This document shows positions 1 to 7,646 of a DNA stretch of 30,837 nucleotides, piece after piece. The translations under genes and the position numbers were made by a program. Position 1 is the stretch's first letter; each line of letters begins with the position of its first letter. The notes below the pieces were generated by a model that made no database searches, had not been told where the DNA came from, and saw only the letters and a program-made list of their open reading frames with translations. The stretch is from a virus: IMG/VR virus record IMGVR_UViG_3300007512_000142, positions 1 to 30,837 of that record; one strand, written 5' to 3'.

Positions 1-85
1 GCTTTTGTTTCCTTTGTATATACCCACTCTCATGCGCGGCCAATTTTTGGGGGGCCCTTATGTCACTTATGTGTTAGGCTAAGGA

Positions 86-1114
86 ATGCCTCGTTCTTAC
101 CCAACAAGAAAGCTGAAGCACTACCGGAGATGCGCTTGGACGCTGTTATTGCGAGAGCCGACTTTTGATAGGACGCACTTGAATGAGACCCAACGGGCAT
201 TGCCAAAGGAGCGCGTGAAGCTGGATGACCTGCTCCATTCACTCGGGCTCTACCCTCCGTTCCGGAGCGCGTTCTATGATGATCCTTCTTATTGTTTCTA
301 CTATAAACAGGCGGAGCAGAACCAGACTCGGATAAGACAGCGAGTATCCAACTGTATTCCGTTCGCCCAAAGTGTGTTCCAGTACGATACAATGGGCATA
401 AGTCCAACGGATTGGCCCGTTAGTTCATATGAGGCGTTCAACCTAGAGAATCCGCCGACACCTTACGAGGTGGCGAAGTTCACGCTCGGGGCGTACCCAA
501 GGGCGACGTCCCTCATTGGAGACTCCCGTTTTGACCTCTCTTGGGTGCCCAAAGGAGGGAACCGATTCTGGCAGAGGGCGAGTGGAATCAATCCTCTCTA
601 TATGAGCGCGTTCAGATGGTGGCTACTCGGGGTATCAGCAGAAGGGATTCAGGCTGCATTGCCCGAGGTAGAGTTCGAGGAGATGATGGTAGAGGTTATT
701 CAGGGATTGATGAACTTGACTCGGTTTGCCTTGTGGGCCTTAAGCCCTAATTTGATGCCCGTTATACGAGACCGGAAAACAGCATCCGCGTTTCTACTAC
801 CTTGGGCCGGAAAGGAGAAGGTGAAGAGGAGAGAAGTATTCAAGTCGACGCACGTCCAGACTCTCCTCGCTTTGGGCAGATGCCCGAATCCTATTGATCG
901 GATCTACTGGGGAGGGCCGACTCTATCTCCTACGTTTCGGAACCTCGCGGAAAAGAAACTCGCGGACGATTTAAGTCCCCCCGCTGTTCGGTCTTCCGGG
1001 AAACACGCTCGCCGAGGGATGTGGTGGGTCTTAGAGGGCAGGCAGAAATACCCAAATCTTCAAGTAAGAAAGAAACACTTAGATGAAGCGGAGCGCACAG
1101 TGTATTATTACTAG
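86..1114 (+). CDS. Unrecognised 342-aa protein, first gene of the cluster
   Basis: I do not recognise this family. The protein is rich in Trp, Tyr and Arg, with a basic N-terminus and a basic C-terminal third ending in three Tyr. A segment near residues 180-200 (LLGVSAEGIQAALPEVE) has the helix-turn-helix look of a small DNA-binding element, but this is only a pattern impression. The start is constrained by the sequence: an in-frame TAA lies at 80-82, so the ATG at 86 is the earliest possible start, with AGGA abutting it and TAGG seven bases upstream. The next gene follows after 27 bases. Its place at the head of a packaging cluster allows a role in DNA recognition or packaging regulation, but nothing proves it. 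It could equally be an early or accessory gene. Confidence 0.75.
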   Translation: MPRSYPTRKLKHYRRCAWTLLLREPTFDRTHLNETQRALPKERVKLDDLLHSLGLYPPFRSAFYDDPSYCFYYKQAEQNQTRIRQRVSNCIPFAQSVFQYDTMGISPTDWPVSSYEAFNLENPPTPYEVAKFTLGAYPRATSLIGDSRFDLSWVPKGGNRFWQRASGINPLYMSAFRWWLLGVSAEGIQAALPEVEFEEMMVEVIQGLMNLTRFALWALSPNLMPVIRDRKTASAFLLPWAGKEKVKRREVFKSTHVQTLLALGRCPNPIDRIYWGGPTLSPTFRNLAEKKLADDLSPPAVRSSGKHARRGMWWVLEGRQKYPNLQVRKKHLDEAERTVYYY

Positions 1115-1141
1115 GAGAGTAAACCCCACAAGGGAGGAAAA

Positions 1142-1660
1142 GTGAATAAGAAGCGCGGTAGAAATGTACGAGAGATCTCCAAGCAACTCGATAACTTACC
1201 TTCTAGGGCTAACGGGGCGGATTTGCAACTAACCAAAAGCCAGGTTGAAACTGGGTTATCAAAGATGCGAACAGATCCAGAGGAGAACAAAAGTCTACTA
1301 TCTGTGGATGCACTGCAAGCTCTTGCGTTCGAAGCGACTACTAAAGAGGAGAGCCTGCCTGCTACCTTCCTCCAAACTGCCGCGCCTCATCTTCACTCAA
1401 CTCAGGGTATTGTAGATTTCGCGACCACTGTTTGTCTCTCTGTGGCCCGAGGCGAGATCAAAATAAACCAGTCGGCGGAACTACGCAAGTGGGCAGAACT
1501 GATGTATACATGTAACTTAGCGGGAAAACCCCAATCAGGATCTACCCAAGTCAACTATGTCCAACAGCTAATACAGTTAGCGGGAGGCGCTGAGGCAGTA
1601 AAGCCCGAGGTGGTTGAAGTAAGGGAAGCGATCCTAGATAAAAAAGTTGTAGGAGAGTAG
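1142..1660 (+). CDS. Helical 172-aa protein, candidate terminase small subunit
   Basis: A small, mostly helical protein with a basic N-terminus and a central helix pair around residues 95-125 (ARGEIKINQSAELRKWAEL). Small terminase subunits often carry a comparable segment of the form 'GEI..sqA..l..w', and phage small terminases are usually 120-200 aa and encoded upstream of the large subunit. Here two small genes and a 1015-aa gene intervene before the large terminase, which is unusual. I see no clear helix-turn-helix at the N-terminus. The start is GTG at 1142, chosen because GGGAGG lies a few bases upstream at 1132-1137. The next gene starts two bases after the stop, so the two are probably translated together. 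Reading as small terminase is inference; it may be an unrelated structural or regulatory protein. Confidence 0.75.
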   Translation: MNKKRGRNVREISKQLDNLPSRANGADLQLTKSQVETGLSKMRTDPEENKSLLSVDALQALAFEATTKEESLPATFLQTAAPHLHSTQGIVDFATTVCLSVARGEIKINQSAELRKWAELMYTCNLAGKPQSGSTQVNYVQQLIQLAGGAEAVKPEVVEVREAILDKKVVGE

Positions 1661-1661
1661 G

Positions 1662-4600
1662 ATGACCGAAATCAGAAAGTGGCTCGATGAGTACGAGGAT
1701 ATGGCAGGGCCCATCCCCCGACAGGGCGCAGACCGTAGTCACCGCCAAAACATCATGACCGCAATCCTAGAGGACTTCTCAGACCAACTTCGCGGACTTC
1801 GGCTTAAGACGATTAGTGAGATCCTTGAAGACTTCCCTCCGGATTCTATAAAGGGAGTAGCGGCCACTCTGGGCCTGTCTCCCATGCAGTCTATCCCATC
1901 TGAGAGATGGGGAATCTACGCGAGAGACCTAATAAGAAATACATTAGGGGAGGTGAGTGATGGGGGCTTCCGTCTCGCCAATCGACTGATGGGGGTGTTC
2001 CAGGTTGCTCCTAACGAACTGGAAGGGTTCGCTCAATGGACGAGGAAAAACTTTCCAGAGGTTTTAGAGCTTCCCGCGATGCGGGCTTCTACCAACTTAT
2101 TCCCCGAAGTGACTCCATTCGAGCAGAGGATAGAAGGGATCCGAGAGAGGTCTAATAAGCCCAGAGCAGAGGGGGGCTTCTTTAATGATCCAAAGAGCAT
2201 ACTAGAGCACACTGACTTTACTCAAAATATTCCGGCAGACGAGCTTTGGGGCCAACAAGATCTCCTCCGCTCACAGGTAGAGTATTCGAATGAGGTCACG
2301 AACGCTTGGGCCCAACACGCCGACCCGAGTGCTGTGAGGTCAAATCGCTATATCCACTGGATGAGCGACCCTGACGGCGGGAATGAAGAGTTCCTCCGAC
2401 GGGGCCTCCAAGGAATACAGCAGGGAGAGATCAATGCGATGGTCTACCCCGAGGGGGCCCCCCTAAATCTATTCGAGGGATCGCCTTTCGCGAGAAGCGG
2501 GTTTGGAATTATCGTAGAAGGGGATGTCCGATATATCTCTAATGAAGACGCATTCTCTTTCCCCACGGGGAGCGATCATTCGAGACAACGCACGGGCCTT
2601 TCGGGAGATCGAAGATATCTCCCAAGTAGTCGCTATGCAACGACCCGCCACCTCGCTTTGACTGCCGCCGACGCAGTACACAGATCTGGAAACATGAATG
2701 AGGCTTCTATTGGGAATTTTCGGATAAAAGCTTTTGTGCTGCCATCCCCTCACCCACGCTCATCGCAGCGCATAAAAAGGCTGACACAAGAACTCCAAAG
2801 TCGGTTTGGGGAGGATGTCCCTCTTGTACAGATTAACGCCGATGATCCAAGCCGGGTAGTACCCGCATACGAAAGGACAGACTTCGGAAAGCCCGTCGTC
2901 CGTCGAGTGGGAGACCCGCGAACCCCACAAGACAGAGCCAGGGCTAAGACCAACCGTGCTCGATTGGCCACGGCACAAGAGGCTTCCACGGGGTCTTCCC
3001 AAATTGCGCCACTCGCGACGGGCCCAGAAGAAGGCTTGGGAGGACAGAAGAAACTCTTCCTCCCTCACGAGGCTCCCTATCGAGAGCCCCCACCCCCCCT
3101 TACCTCTTCCTACTCTCCTTCCGTCATCGCCGCCCTCGATGAAAAAGATGAGGCAATGAGAAATGCCCAACATCCTGATCAGTTACGTTTGCCCCTCGAC
3201 GAGGCGGCGCAGAGAGCTAACGACCCCTCTACCCGAAGGGTTTTTGGGTGGACTGCCGCTGATGTTATTGATGTCTATGACGACAAACTCTCCCCCGTGG
3301 AGAAAAAGAACCTCATGGAAGCCTGGTCTAGCGGGACTCGAGAAGATATCGCACGGGCACTGCGGTCGGCCGACATCCAAGATTGGGAAGACACGATGTT
3401 TTGGGAGGACGCCCCATCGTTGGGAGAGAAGATAGCTGATGGAACCACCCACAGCCGGCTAGACAACAGAGTTCCCCACGGGAGCACAAGCGGAACGACT
3501 CCTCTGGAGGATCGTCAGCGAATTCCCCGAAACGCAGCGGGGCAAGGCGAACTATGGCGAAACTATACCCACACTCCACAAGGGCCTCCCATAGCCCCCA
3601 CAACAGGACGAGTGTCCTCGCCAGAAACTCCCGATCCCAACCAACTAGACCTCTTCCCAGAGGAAGCTGAAGCTCGAAGGGAATTTGAGGATATCCTAAA
3701 TGGTGTCGTAGGTAAGGAGGTTGATGATGAGAGGCGTCGGCTGATAGCAGAGGGGATTGATCCACACCATCTCGAGCCTGATCTGGCCACGTTCAGGCAC
3801 AACCAGAGAGAATTATATAGGGCAAGATTCAACGAAGAGCTTGCAGAGAAAAGGGCGGCAGAAAGGGAAGCAGAAGGACTCATAAGGAGAGATGCCGCAG
3901 CAGCCAGAAGACAAGAAGCGGCGAATAGGGCATTACGAAATGCCACCCAACAAAACCTCTTTGCTCCCGGAGAAGCGGGAGGAGCGTTCGGCCCGAGAAA
4001 CCCCCAAGAACAGGGGTCATCGCGGATGCCTTCTGACGCTCCCGGGGATTTTATTCCTCCGGGCAGTAGGAGAAGGAATCTCGCGACGGAGACACAAGTC
4101 AGGGAATTGAGCCCCCAAGAATCCGCAAACCTCCGCGCAGAAGCCACCCAAGCCCACAGGGCAGGCAATTGGCAGAAAGCTTGGAGAGCGTTGGGGATTC
4201 TAGGTGACGTCGCGTTCGCCGCACAACTCGGATACAACATTCATGATCAAGGAAGTGTAGGAAGAGGCCTCATGGAAACGGGGGCCCAAGAAGTCGAGGG
4301 AATGGGTACTGTCCTTCGGGCCCCTGCTACGGGAGCGGAGATGCTTACTGGCCAACGCCCCGAAATGGGAACAGGACTAGGTAACCTTTCCGCGCTCGGA
4401 GACGCAGCTATCTCCTCTGTCGGGGCGCACCGGAGAGAGCAGGCGAGGGCGGCGAACCGAGGATTCGCAGAAAGAGATTATCAGTCTCGCATAGATGCTG
4501 GACTAGATCCGCAAGAGTCGAGATCGGCTGCGCAAGCAGCGACAGCAAGAAGAGCAGAATCATTGCAACGAGGAGGAACTCCTGTTAGCATGGAACCTAG

Positions 4601-4709
4601 GGCCGTTCCCGGACGAAGCGTTCTTGATGCTATGAATGCAGGGAATCAAACAACGAGCCTTCCAGACCGAGAAACTCTACTCAGGAATCTAGGAATAAGG
4701 AGACAGTAA
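1662..4709 (+). CDS. 1015-aa multidomain protein with repeated QxxLF motifs
   Basis: A large protein of unknown function just upstream of the terminase region. Residues about 1-190 are helical. Residues about 225-400 form a compact alpha/beta-looking domain with H232, W233, a 'FLRRGL' stretch at 244-249 and a 'GFGIIVEGDVRYISNEDAFS' stretch near 280-300. Residues about 430-820 are low-complexity, rich in Pro, Arg and Glu, and dotted with short motifs: QKKLF (462-466), QLRLPL (507-512), QLDLF (661-665) and QQNLF (763-767). QLDLF equals the consensus by which bacterial proteins bind the DnaN sliding clamp. The C-terminus is Ala/Gly-rich and helical. Long phage proteins of this mixed style are often virion or polyvalent proteins. 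ATG at 1662 follows AGGAG. The stop overlaps the next start as TAATG. Function is not assigned. Confidence 0.85.
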   Translation: MTEIRKWLDEYEDMAGPIPRQGADRSHRQNIMTAILEDFSDQLRGLRLKTISEILEDFPPDSIKGVAATLGLSPMQSIPSERWGIYARDLIRNTLGEVSDGGFRLANRLMGVFQVAPNELEGFAQWTRKNFPEVLELPAMRASTNLFPEVTPFEQRIEGIRERSNKPRAEGGFFNDPKSILEHTDFTQNIPADELWGQQDLLRSQVEYSNEVTNAWAQHADPSAVRSNRYIHWMSDPDGGNEEFLRRGLQGIQQGEINAMVYPEGAPLNLFEGSPFARSGFGIIVEGDVRYISNEDAFSFPTGSDHSRQRTGLSGDRRYLPSSRYATTRHLALTAADAVHRSGNMNEASIGNFRIKAFVLPSPHPRSSQRIKRLTQELQSRFGEDVPLVQINADDPSRVVPAYERTDFGKPVVRRVGDPRTPQDRARAKTNRARLATAQEASTGSSQIAPLATGPEEGLGGQKKLFLPHEAPYREPPPPLTSSYSPSVIAALDEKDEAMRNAQHPDQLRLPLDEAAQRANDPSTRRVFGWTAADVIDVYDDKLSPVEKKNLMEAWSSGTREDIARALRSADIQDWEDTMFWEDAPSLGEKIADGTTHSRLDNRVPHGSTSGTTPLEDRQRIPRNAAGQGELWRNYTHTPQGPPIAPTTGRVSSPETPDPNQLDLFPEEAEARREFEDILNGVVGKEVDDERRRLIAEGIDPHHLEPDLATFRHNQRELYRARFNEELAEKRAAEREAEGLIRRDAAAARRQEAANRALRNATQQNLFAPGEAGGAFGPRNPQEQGSSRMPSDAPGDFIPPGSRRRNLATETQVRELSPQESANLRAEATQAHRAGNWQKAWRALGILGDVAFAAQLGYNIHDQGSVGRGLMETGAQEVEGMGTVLRAPATGAEMLTGQRPEMGTGLGNLSALGDAAISSVGAHRREQARAANRGFAERDYQSRIDAGLDPQESRSAAQAATARRAESLQRGGTPVSMEPRAVPGRSVLDAMNAGNQTTSLPDRETLLRNLGIRRQ

Positions 4710-5080
4710 TGGCAGACATAGGACTAATGGGAAGGATGAGGAATCAGGCGGCCCACAATGCCATGAGGAAAAACGACCTTCAAAAGCTACTCTCAATCCA
4801 GCCGGGCTCTGCGGAGTGGGAAACCCTCTCCCAAGAAGAGAAAGACCAAGTTTGGGCTTCCCGTCCTGTGAGTGAAGGGCCCCCTGATGTCGCCTCTACT
4901 CCGCAATCCCCGGGCTCGCGTCCCGGAGTCGTCCACCTTGAGCCCGAACGCTGGGATCCAGGCCAGCCCGCAGTCACTCCTGATGATGTTCGAATGGAAA
5001 GAGAGGCCGAAGCAAGAGATAAGGCTTTCTCTTCCGGCAACATTCCAAGGGAAGCAGACGAAGCTACACCGAGGCGCTAG
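4709..5080 (+). CDS. Small protein with N-terminal RNQAA peptide
   Basis: A 123-aa protein with no recognised fold. Residues 4-18 (IGLMGRMRNQAAHNA) form a short, probably helical segment that reappears in the next gene as GLVGLRNQAASNA (residues 46-58). The rest is Pro-, Ser- and Glu-rich and looks disordered. The ATG overlaps the preceding stop (TAATG at 4707-4711) and AAGGAG lies upstream, so translation is coupled to the 1015-aa gene. The shared peptide suggests that both proteins dock on the same partner, possibly a capsid, portal or terminase component, but this is inference. Confidence 0.75.
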   Translation: MADIGLMGRMRNQAAHNAMRKNDLQKLLSIQPGSAEWETLSQEEKDQVWASRPVSEGPPDVASTPQSPGSRPGVVHLEPERWDPGQPAVTPDDVRMEREAEARDKAFSSGNIPREADEATPRR

Positions 5081-5083
5081 AGA

Positions 5084-5698
5084 ATGACGGGGGCAAAGAT
5101 AAATCCTTGGGTACCTGGAGAGGAGTATCCCCAGAATGTAACCCTACCCGGGCAATCCCGAGTTGAGAAACCCGAGGAGACTTATACGGCCCCTACCATA
5201 GGATCTGAGGAGCCGACTGGCCTTGTGGGACTGAGAAATCAAGCGGCCTCGAATGCAATTTCACGCTCTCAGCAACCCGCCCCCACTCCGCAGACCCCTT
5301 CCTGGCCCGGACTTTCCACTAGCATACAAACAATATTGGATAGTGGACGGTTCCCGGAGCTGAGTCCCCAAGTATTAGCCAGAATCTCCTCCCCGAATGG
5401 CCGCCAGAACTGGGCAGATCCCTACCCAGAAGGGTATGAGGACGCGTACTCGGCTATGCTAGACAGTGGTTTAGCCTCCGAGGACATTGTGTTCCGGGCA
5501 GGAGAGCATATTGGAGACGAAAGAGCTATTATCTTTGAGACTAATGCCGTCGGAAACTTTGAGGAGGACGAGATTGGGATCTACTACCCCGAATCTGGGG
5601 ACACAGAATACATGTCCCCCCAAGAATATGAGGATCTAATGAATCCGGAGCCCCAAGACACGGGGTATTTCGACACTGGAGATACAGGAGGCTACTAA
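5084..5698 (+). CDS. Acidic 204-aa protein with RNQAA peptide
   Basis: An unrecognised protein in three parts. Residues 1-45 are a Pro/Glu-rich leader. Residues 46-59 carry GLVGLRNQAASNAI, matching the N-terminus of the preceding gene product. After a Pro-rich linker, residues about 75-204 form an acidic, Tyr-rich region (for example YEDAYSAMLDSGLASEDIVF) whose last 40 residues are strongly acidic and end in DTGGY. The start ATG lies three bases after the previous stop with only a weak GAGG ten bases upstream, so coupling probably matters. The stop overlaps the terminase start (TAATG at 5696-5700). A structural or packaging accessory role is likely from context only. Confidence 0.75.
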   Translation: MTGAKINPWVPGEEYPQNVTLPGQSRVEKPEETYTAPTIGSEEPTGLVGLRNQAASNAISRSQQPAPTPQTPSWPGLSTSIQTILDSGRFPELSPQVLARISSPNGRQNWADPYPEGYEDAYSAMLDSGLASEDIVFRAGEHIGDERAIIFETNAVGNFEEDEIGIYYPESGDTEYMSPQEYEDLMNPEPQDTGYFDTGDTGGY

Positions 5699-7431
5699 TG
5701 GCGAGTACCCCAACTGCTCTGCTACAAACTGCAAACGCAACACAACTTCTGAACACACTGCGCTCACCAGATCGGGCACTGCCCGCGTTTGGAGAGGTAC
5801 ACGACCAGAGTACGGGTCGATTCGTAAAGTATAGCCCCACTCAGATTACATATGAGCTTCAGAATACCGTTCTGGATTATGTCAGTAATCCCCCACGTTT
5901 ACCTTCGGGCGAAACAGAGTTCCTGACTCTCCTCGCCTACCGCCAAGCGGGTAAGTCCCTGTCGATTGAGTACGCGATGTACTGCAAAGCCGCCTATATT
6001 CCGGGCTGGGATCACATTTGTATCGCGGATAATAGGGATCGTGCGGACTATTTGCACAAGAGAGTCCACCATTTGCACCAAAGATGGCCTGAATCCATCC
6101 GATCTAAGACAATTGCGGGCCGAGAGAGCCGCCAACTTACCTTCGATGGTATGCACGGCGGGAAAATGCGTATCCTTTCAGCAGAATCCGGGGCTGTAGG
6201 TGTTGGTCAGTCACCAGATTCCTTCCATGCGAGTGAGTGCCACCTCTGGTCGGACTTCAACGGGAGCATGTTCCTCATCAACCCGTCTCTAATTAACAGA
6301 AAAGAGGCCCTAGTTGTGTTCGAGGCCACCCCTTGGGAGCGAAATTGCGCTTGGCACGAGCATTATGTCATGGCTAAGACGGGCTCAGGTCGCCATCGAG
6401 CCGTATTTTTTCCGTTTTGGGACGGTAAACTCAACGTAAGGCCCGTCACATCGGACTTCCAGCTATCAAACGATGAGATTAACCTCATGAATCGGTACGG
6501 CCCAGAGGGGTTGAGGGAGGAAAACCTAGCATTCCGCCGCTTCATCATGGATACCGACCCTGAAGTCCGCCGAAATCCTGAAATGTTCGGGGTAATGTAC
6601 CCATTTGACGACCTAACGTGCTGGATTGCGTCCGCGAATGCCGCTATTCCCGAGCATTCCCTCGAAAAACACCTGAAAAAACGCTCTACTCCTTGGTCTG
6701 GGCCCTATATGGAGTACGAGCCCCCAGAAGCGGGCGCTGTTTACGCGATTGGCGTGGATCCTTGTGGGTATGCGGCCCGAGATCATGCTTCTTTCCAGAT
6801 ATTGAAGTGTTGGAAGGGTGAATGGACGCAAGTAGCCGTGTTTGCTGACCATTTAGACCCCCTAGAGTTCACGAATCGACTTATTCGGGCCGGAAAGAGG
6901 TACAATTTCGCGCATATCTGCGTTGAGTCCAACGGAGTTGGCCAATCAGTGCTCGCATTGCTCTCAGAGCGGGATTACCCGAACATGTACTACGAGGCAA
7001 AGTTCAAACCGGGCTTCACCAGCACGAGTAAGTCGCTAGATCAGTGCATGGGGTGGCTAGTAGAGGCATTATTAGACGAATTAGTCCTGAATGATGCCGA
7101 TACTCTCCAACAATTCCAGACCTATAAAAATGACAAAAGGATGGAAGAAAGTGCTGCTTCTGAGCTTCTACGGGGCTCCGCGAGCAGCAAGAGAAGGGAA
7201 AGGCATCACTGGGATAAGGTTAGCGCTTTCTTAATGGCAATAGTGGCTGCTCGGCGTGTCCCCGTCCGAGAAAAACCAGGAAGTGAGAAGAAAAATAATG
7301 AAGAAGGGGTGATCATGTTCACAGGTATGAGTTACGAAGATCAGGAAGATTACCGAAAGAAGCTGAATGCGGATAAAGTACCTACAAGGAAGAAGCCTGC
7401 TTATCGTTCGATCAGAAAAAGGAGAAGATAA
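5698..7431 (+). CDS. Terminase large subunit (packaging ATPase and nuclease)
   Basis: This is the motor that pumps DNA through the portal and cuts the concatemer. The N-terminal ATPase has a Walker A-like loop at residues 81-88 (YRQAGKSL), in which the usual Gly pattern is partly replaced, and a region at 173-190 (PDSFHASECHLWSDF) that takes the Walker B/catalytic-acid position, with an 'FEATP' coupling-like motif at 208-212. The C-terminal RNase H-like nuclease shows the expected acidic residues: D354 in AIGVDP, E410 in ICVESNG and D506 in HHWDKVSAFLMA. The length of 577 aa fits the family. AGGAGG stands before the ATG, which overlaps the previous stop. The stop overlaps the next gene in the same way. 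I cannot tell the packaging type (cos, headful or direct repeats) from the sequence alone. Confidence 0.93.
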   Translation: MASTPTALLQTANATQLLNTLRSPDRALPAFGEVHDQSTGRFVKYSPTQITYELQNTVLDYVSNPPRLPSGETEFLTLLAYRQAGKSLSIEYAMYCKAAYIPGWDHICIADNRDRADYLHKRVHHLHQRWPESIRSKTIAGRESRQLTFDGMHGGKMRILSAESGAVGVGQSPDSFHASECHLWSDFNGSMFLINPSLINRKEALVVFEATPWERNCAWHEHYVMAKTGSGRHRAVFFPFWDGKLNVRPVTSDFQLSNDEINLMNRYGPEGLREENLAFRRFIMDTDPEVRRNPEMFGVMYPFDDLTCWIASANAAIPEHSLEKHLKKRSTPWSGPYMEYEPPEAGAVYAIGVDPCGYAARDHASFQILKCWKGEWTQVAVFADHLDPLEFTNRLIRAGKRYNFAHICVESNGVGQSVLALLSERDYPNMYYEAKFKPGFTSTSKSLDQCMGWLVEALLDELVLNDADTLQQFQTYKNDKRMEESAASELLRGSASSKRRERHHWDKVSAFLMAIVAARRVPVREKPGSEKKNNEEGVIMFTGMSYEDQEDYRKKLNADKVPTRKKPAYRSIRKRRR

Positions 7432-7646
7432 TGGCAACCCCCGATACCATCTTGAAGACCATGAGAAATAAGATGATCTCCCGGATCCAGGCAGAAAGCC
7501 GAGATGCTCGAGAAGAAATCCAACAAGACGTAGCAGAAGGCGCAACAACAGAGCCTGCGCAGATGCCCCCCTATCTAATTTCCTCAGCGAACCCAGTTTC
7601 GTCTGAAGAAACACTAGAATCTGAATACCAAGAAACGGAGATATAA
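7431..7646 (+). CDS. Small 71-aa protein between terminase and portal
   Basis: A short protein with a charged helical N-terminal half (MRNKMISRIQAESRDAREEI) and an acidic, Ser/Glu-rich C-terminal half. I do not recognise it. It begins with a TAATG overlap after the terminase, with AAGGAG upstream, and ends in a TAATG overlap with the portal gene, so it sits inside a coupled translation chain. That placement, plus a good ribosome binding site, is the main reason to accept it as real. A helper role in portal or terminase function is possible but unproven. Confidence 0.7.
   Translation: MATPDTILKTMRNKMISRIQAESRDAREEIQQDVAEGATTEPAQMPPYLISSANPVSSEETLESEYQETEI

Noticed and set aside
1-85. Possible phage end or promoter at the left edge
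   Set aside because: The 85 bases hold short AT-rich and GGGGGCCC stretches but no convincing promoter spacing, hairpin or repeat matching the other end of the window.
3563-4240. Long open frame of 225 codons on the minus strand
   Set aside because: It lies wholly opposite the 1015-aa gene in an Arg/Ala/Glu-rich region whose codon pattern opens antisense frames. It has no ribosome binding site that stands out, and its Ser/Leu/Ala-rich product is typical of a shadow.
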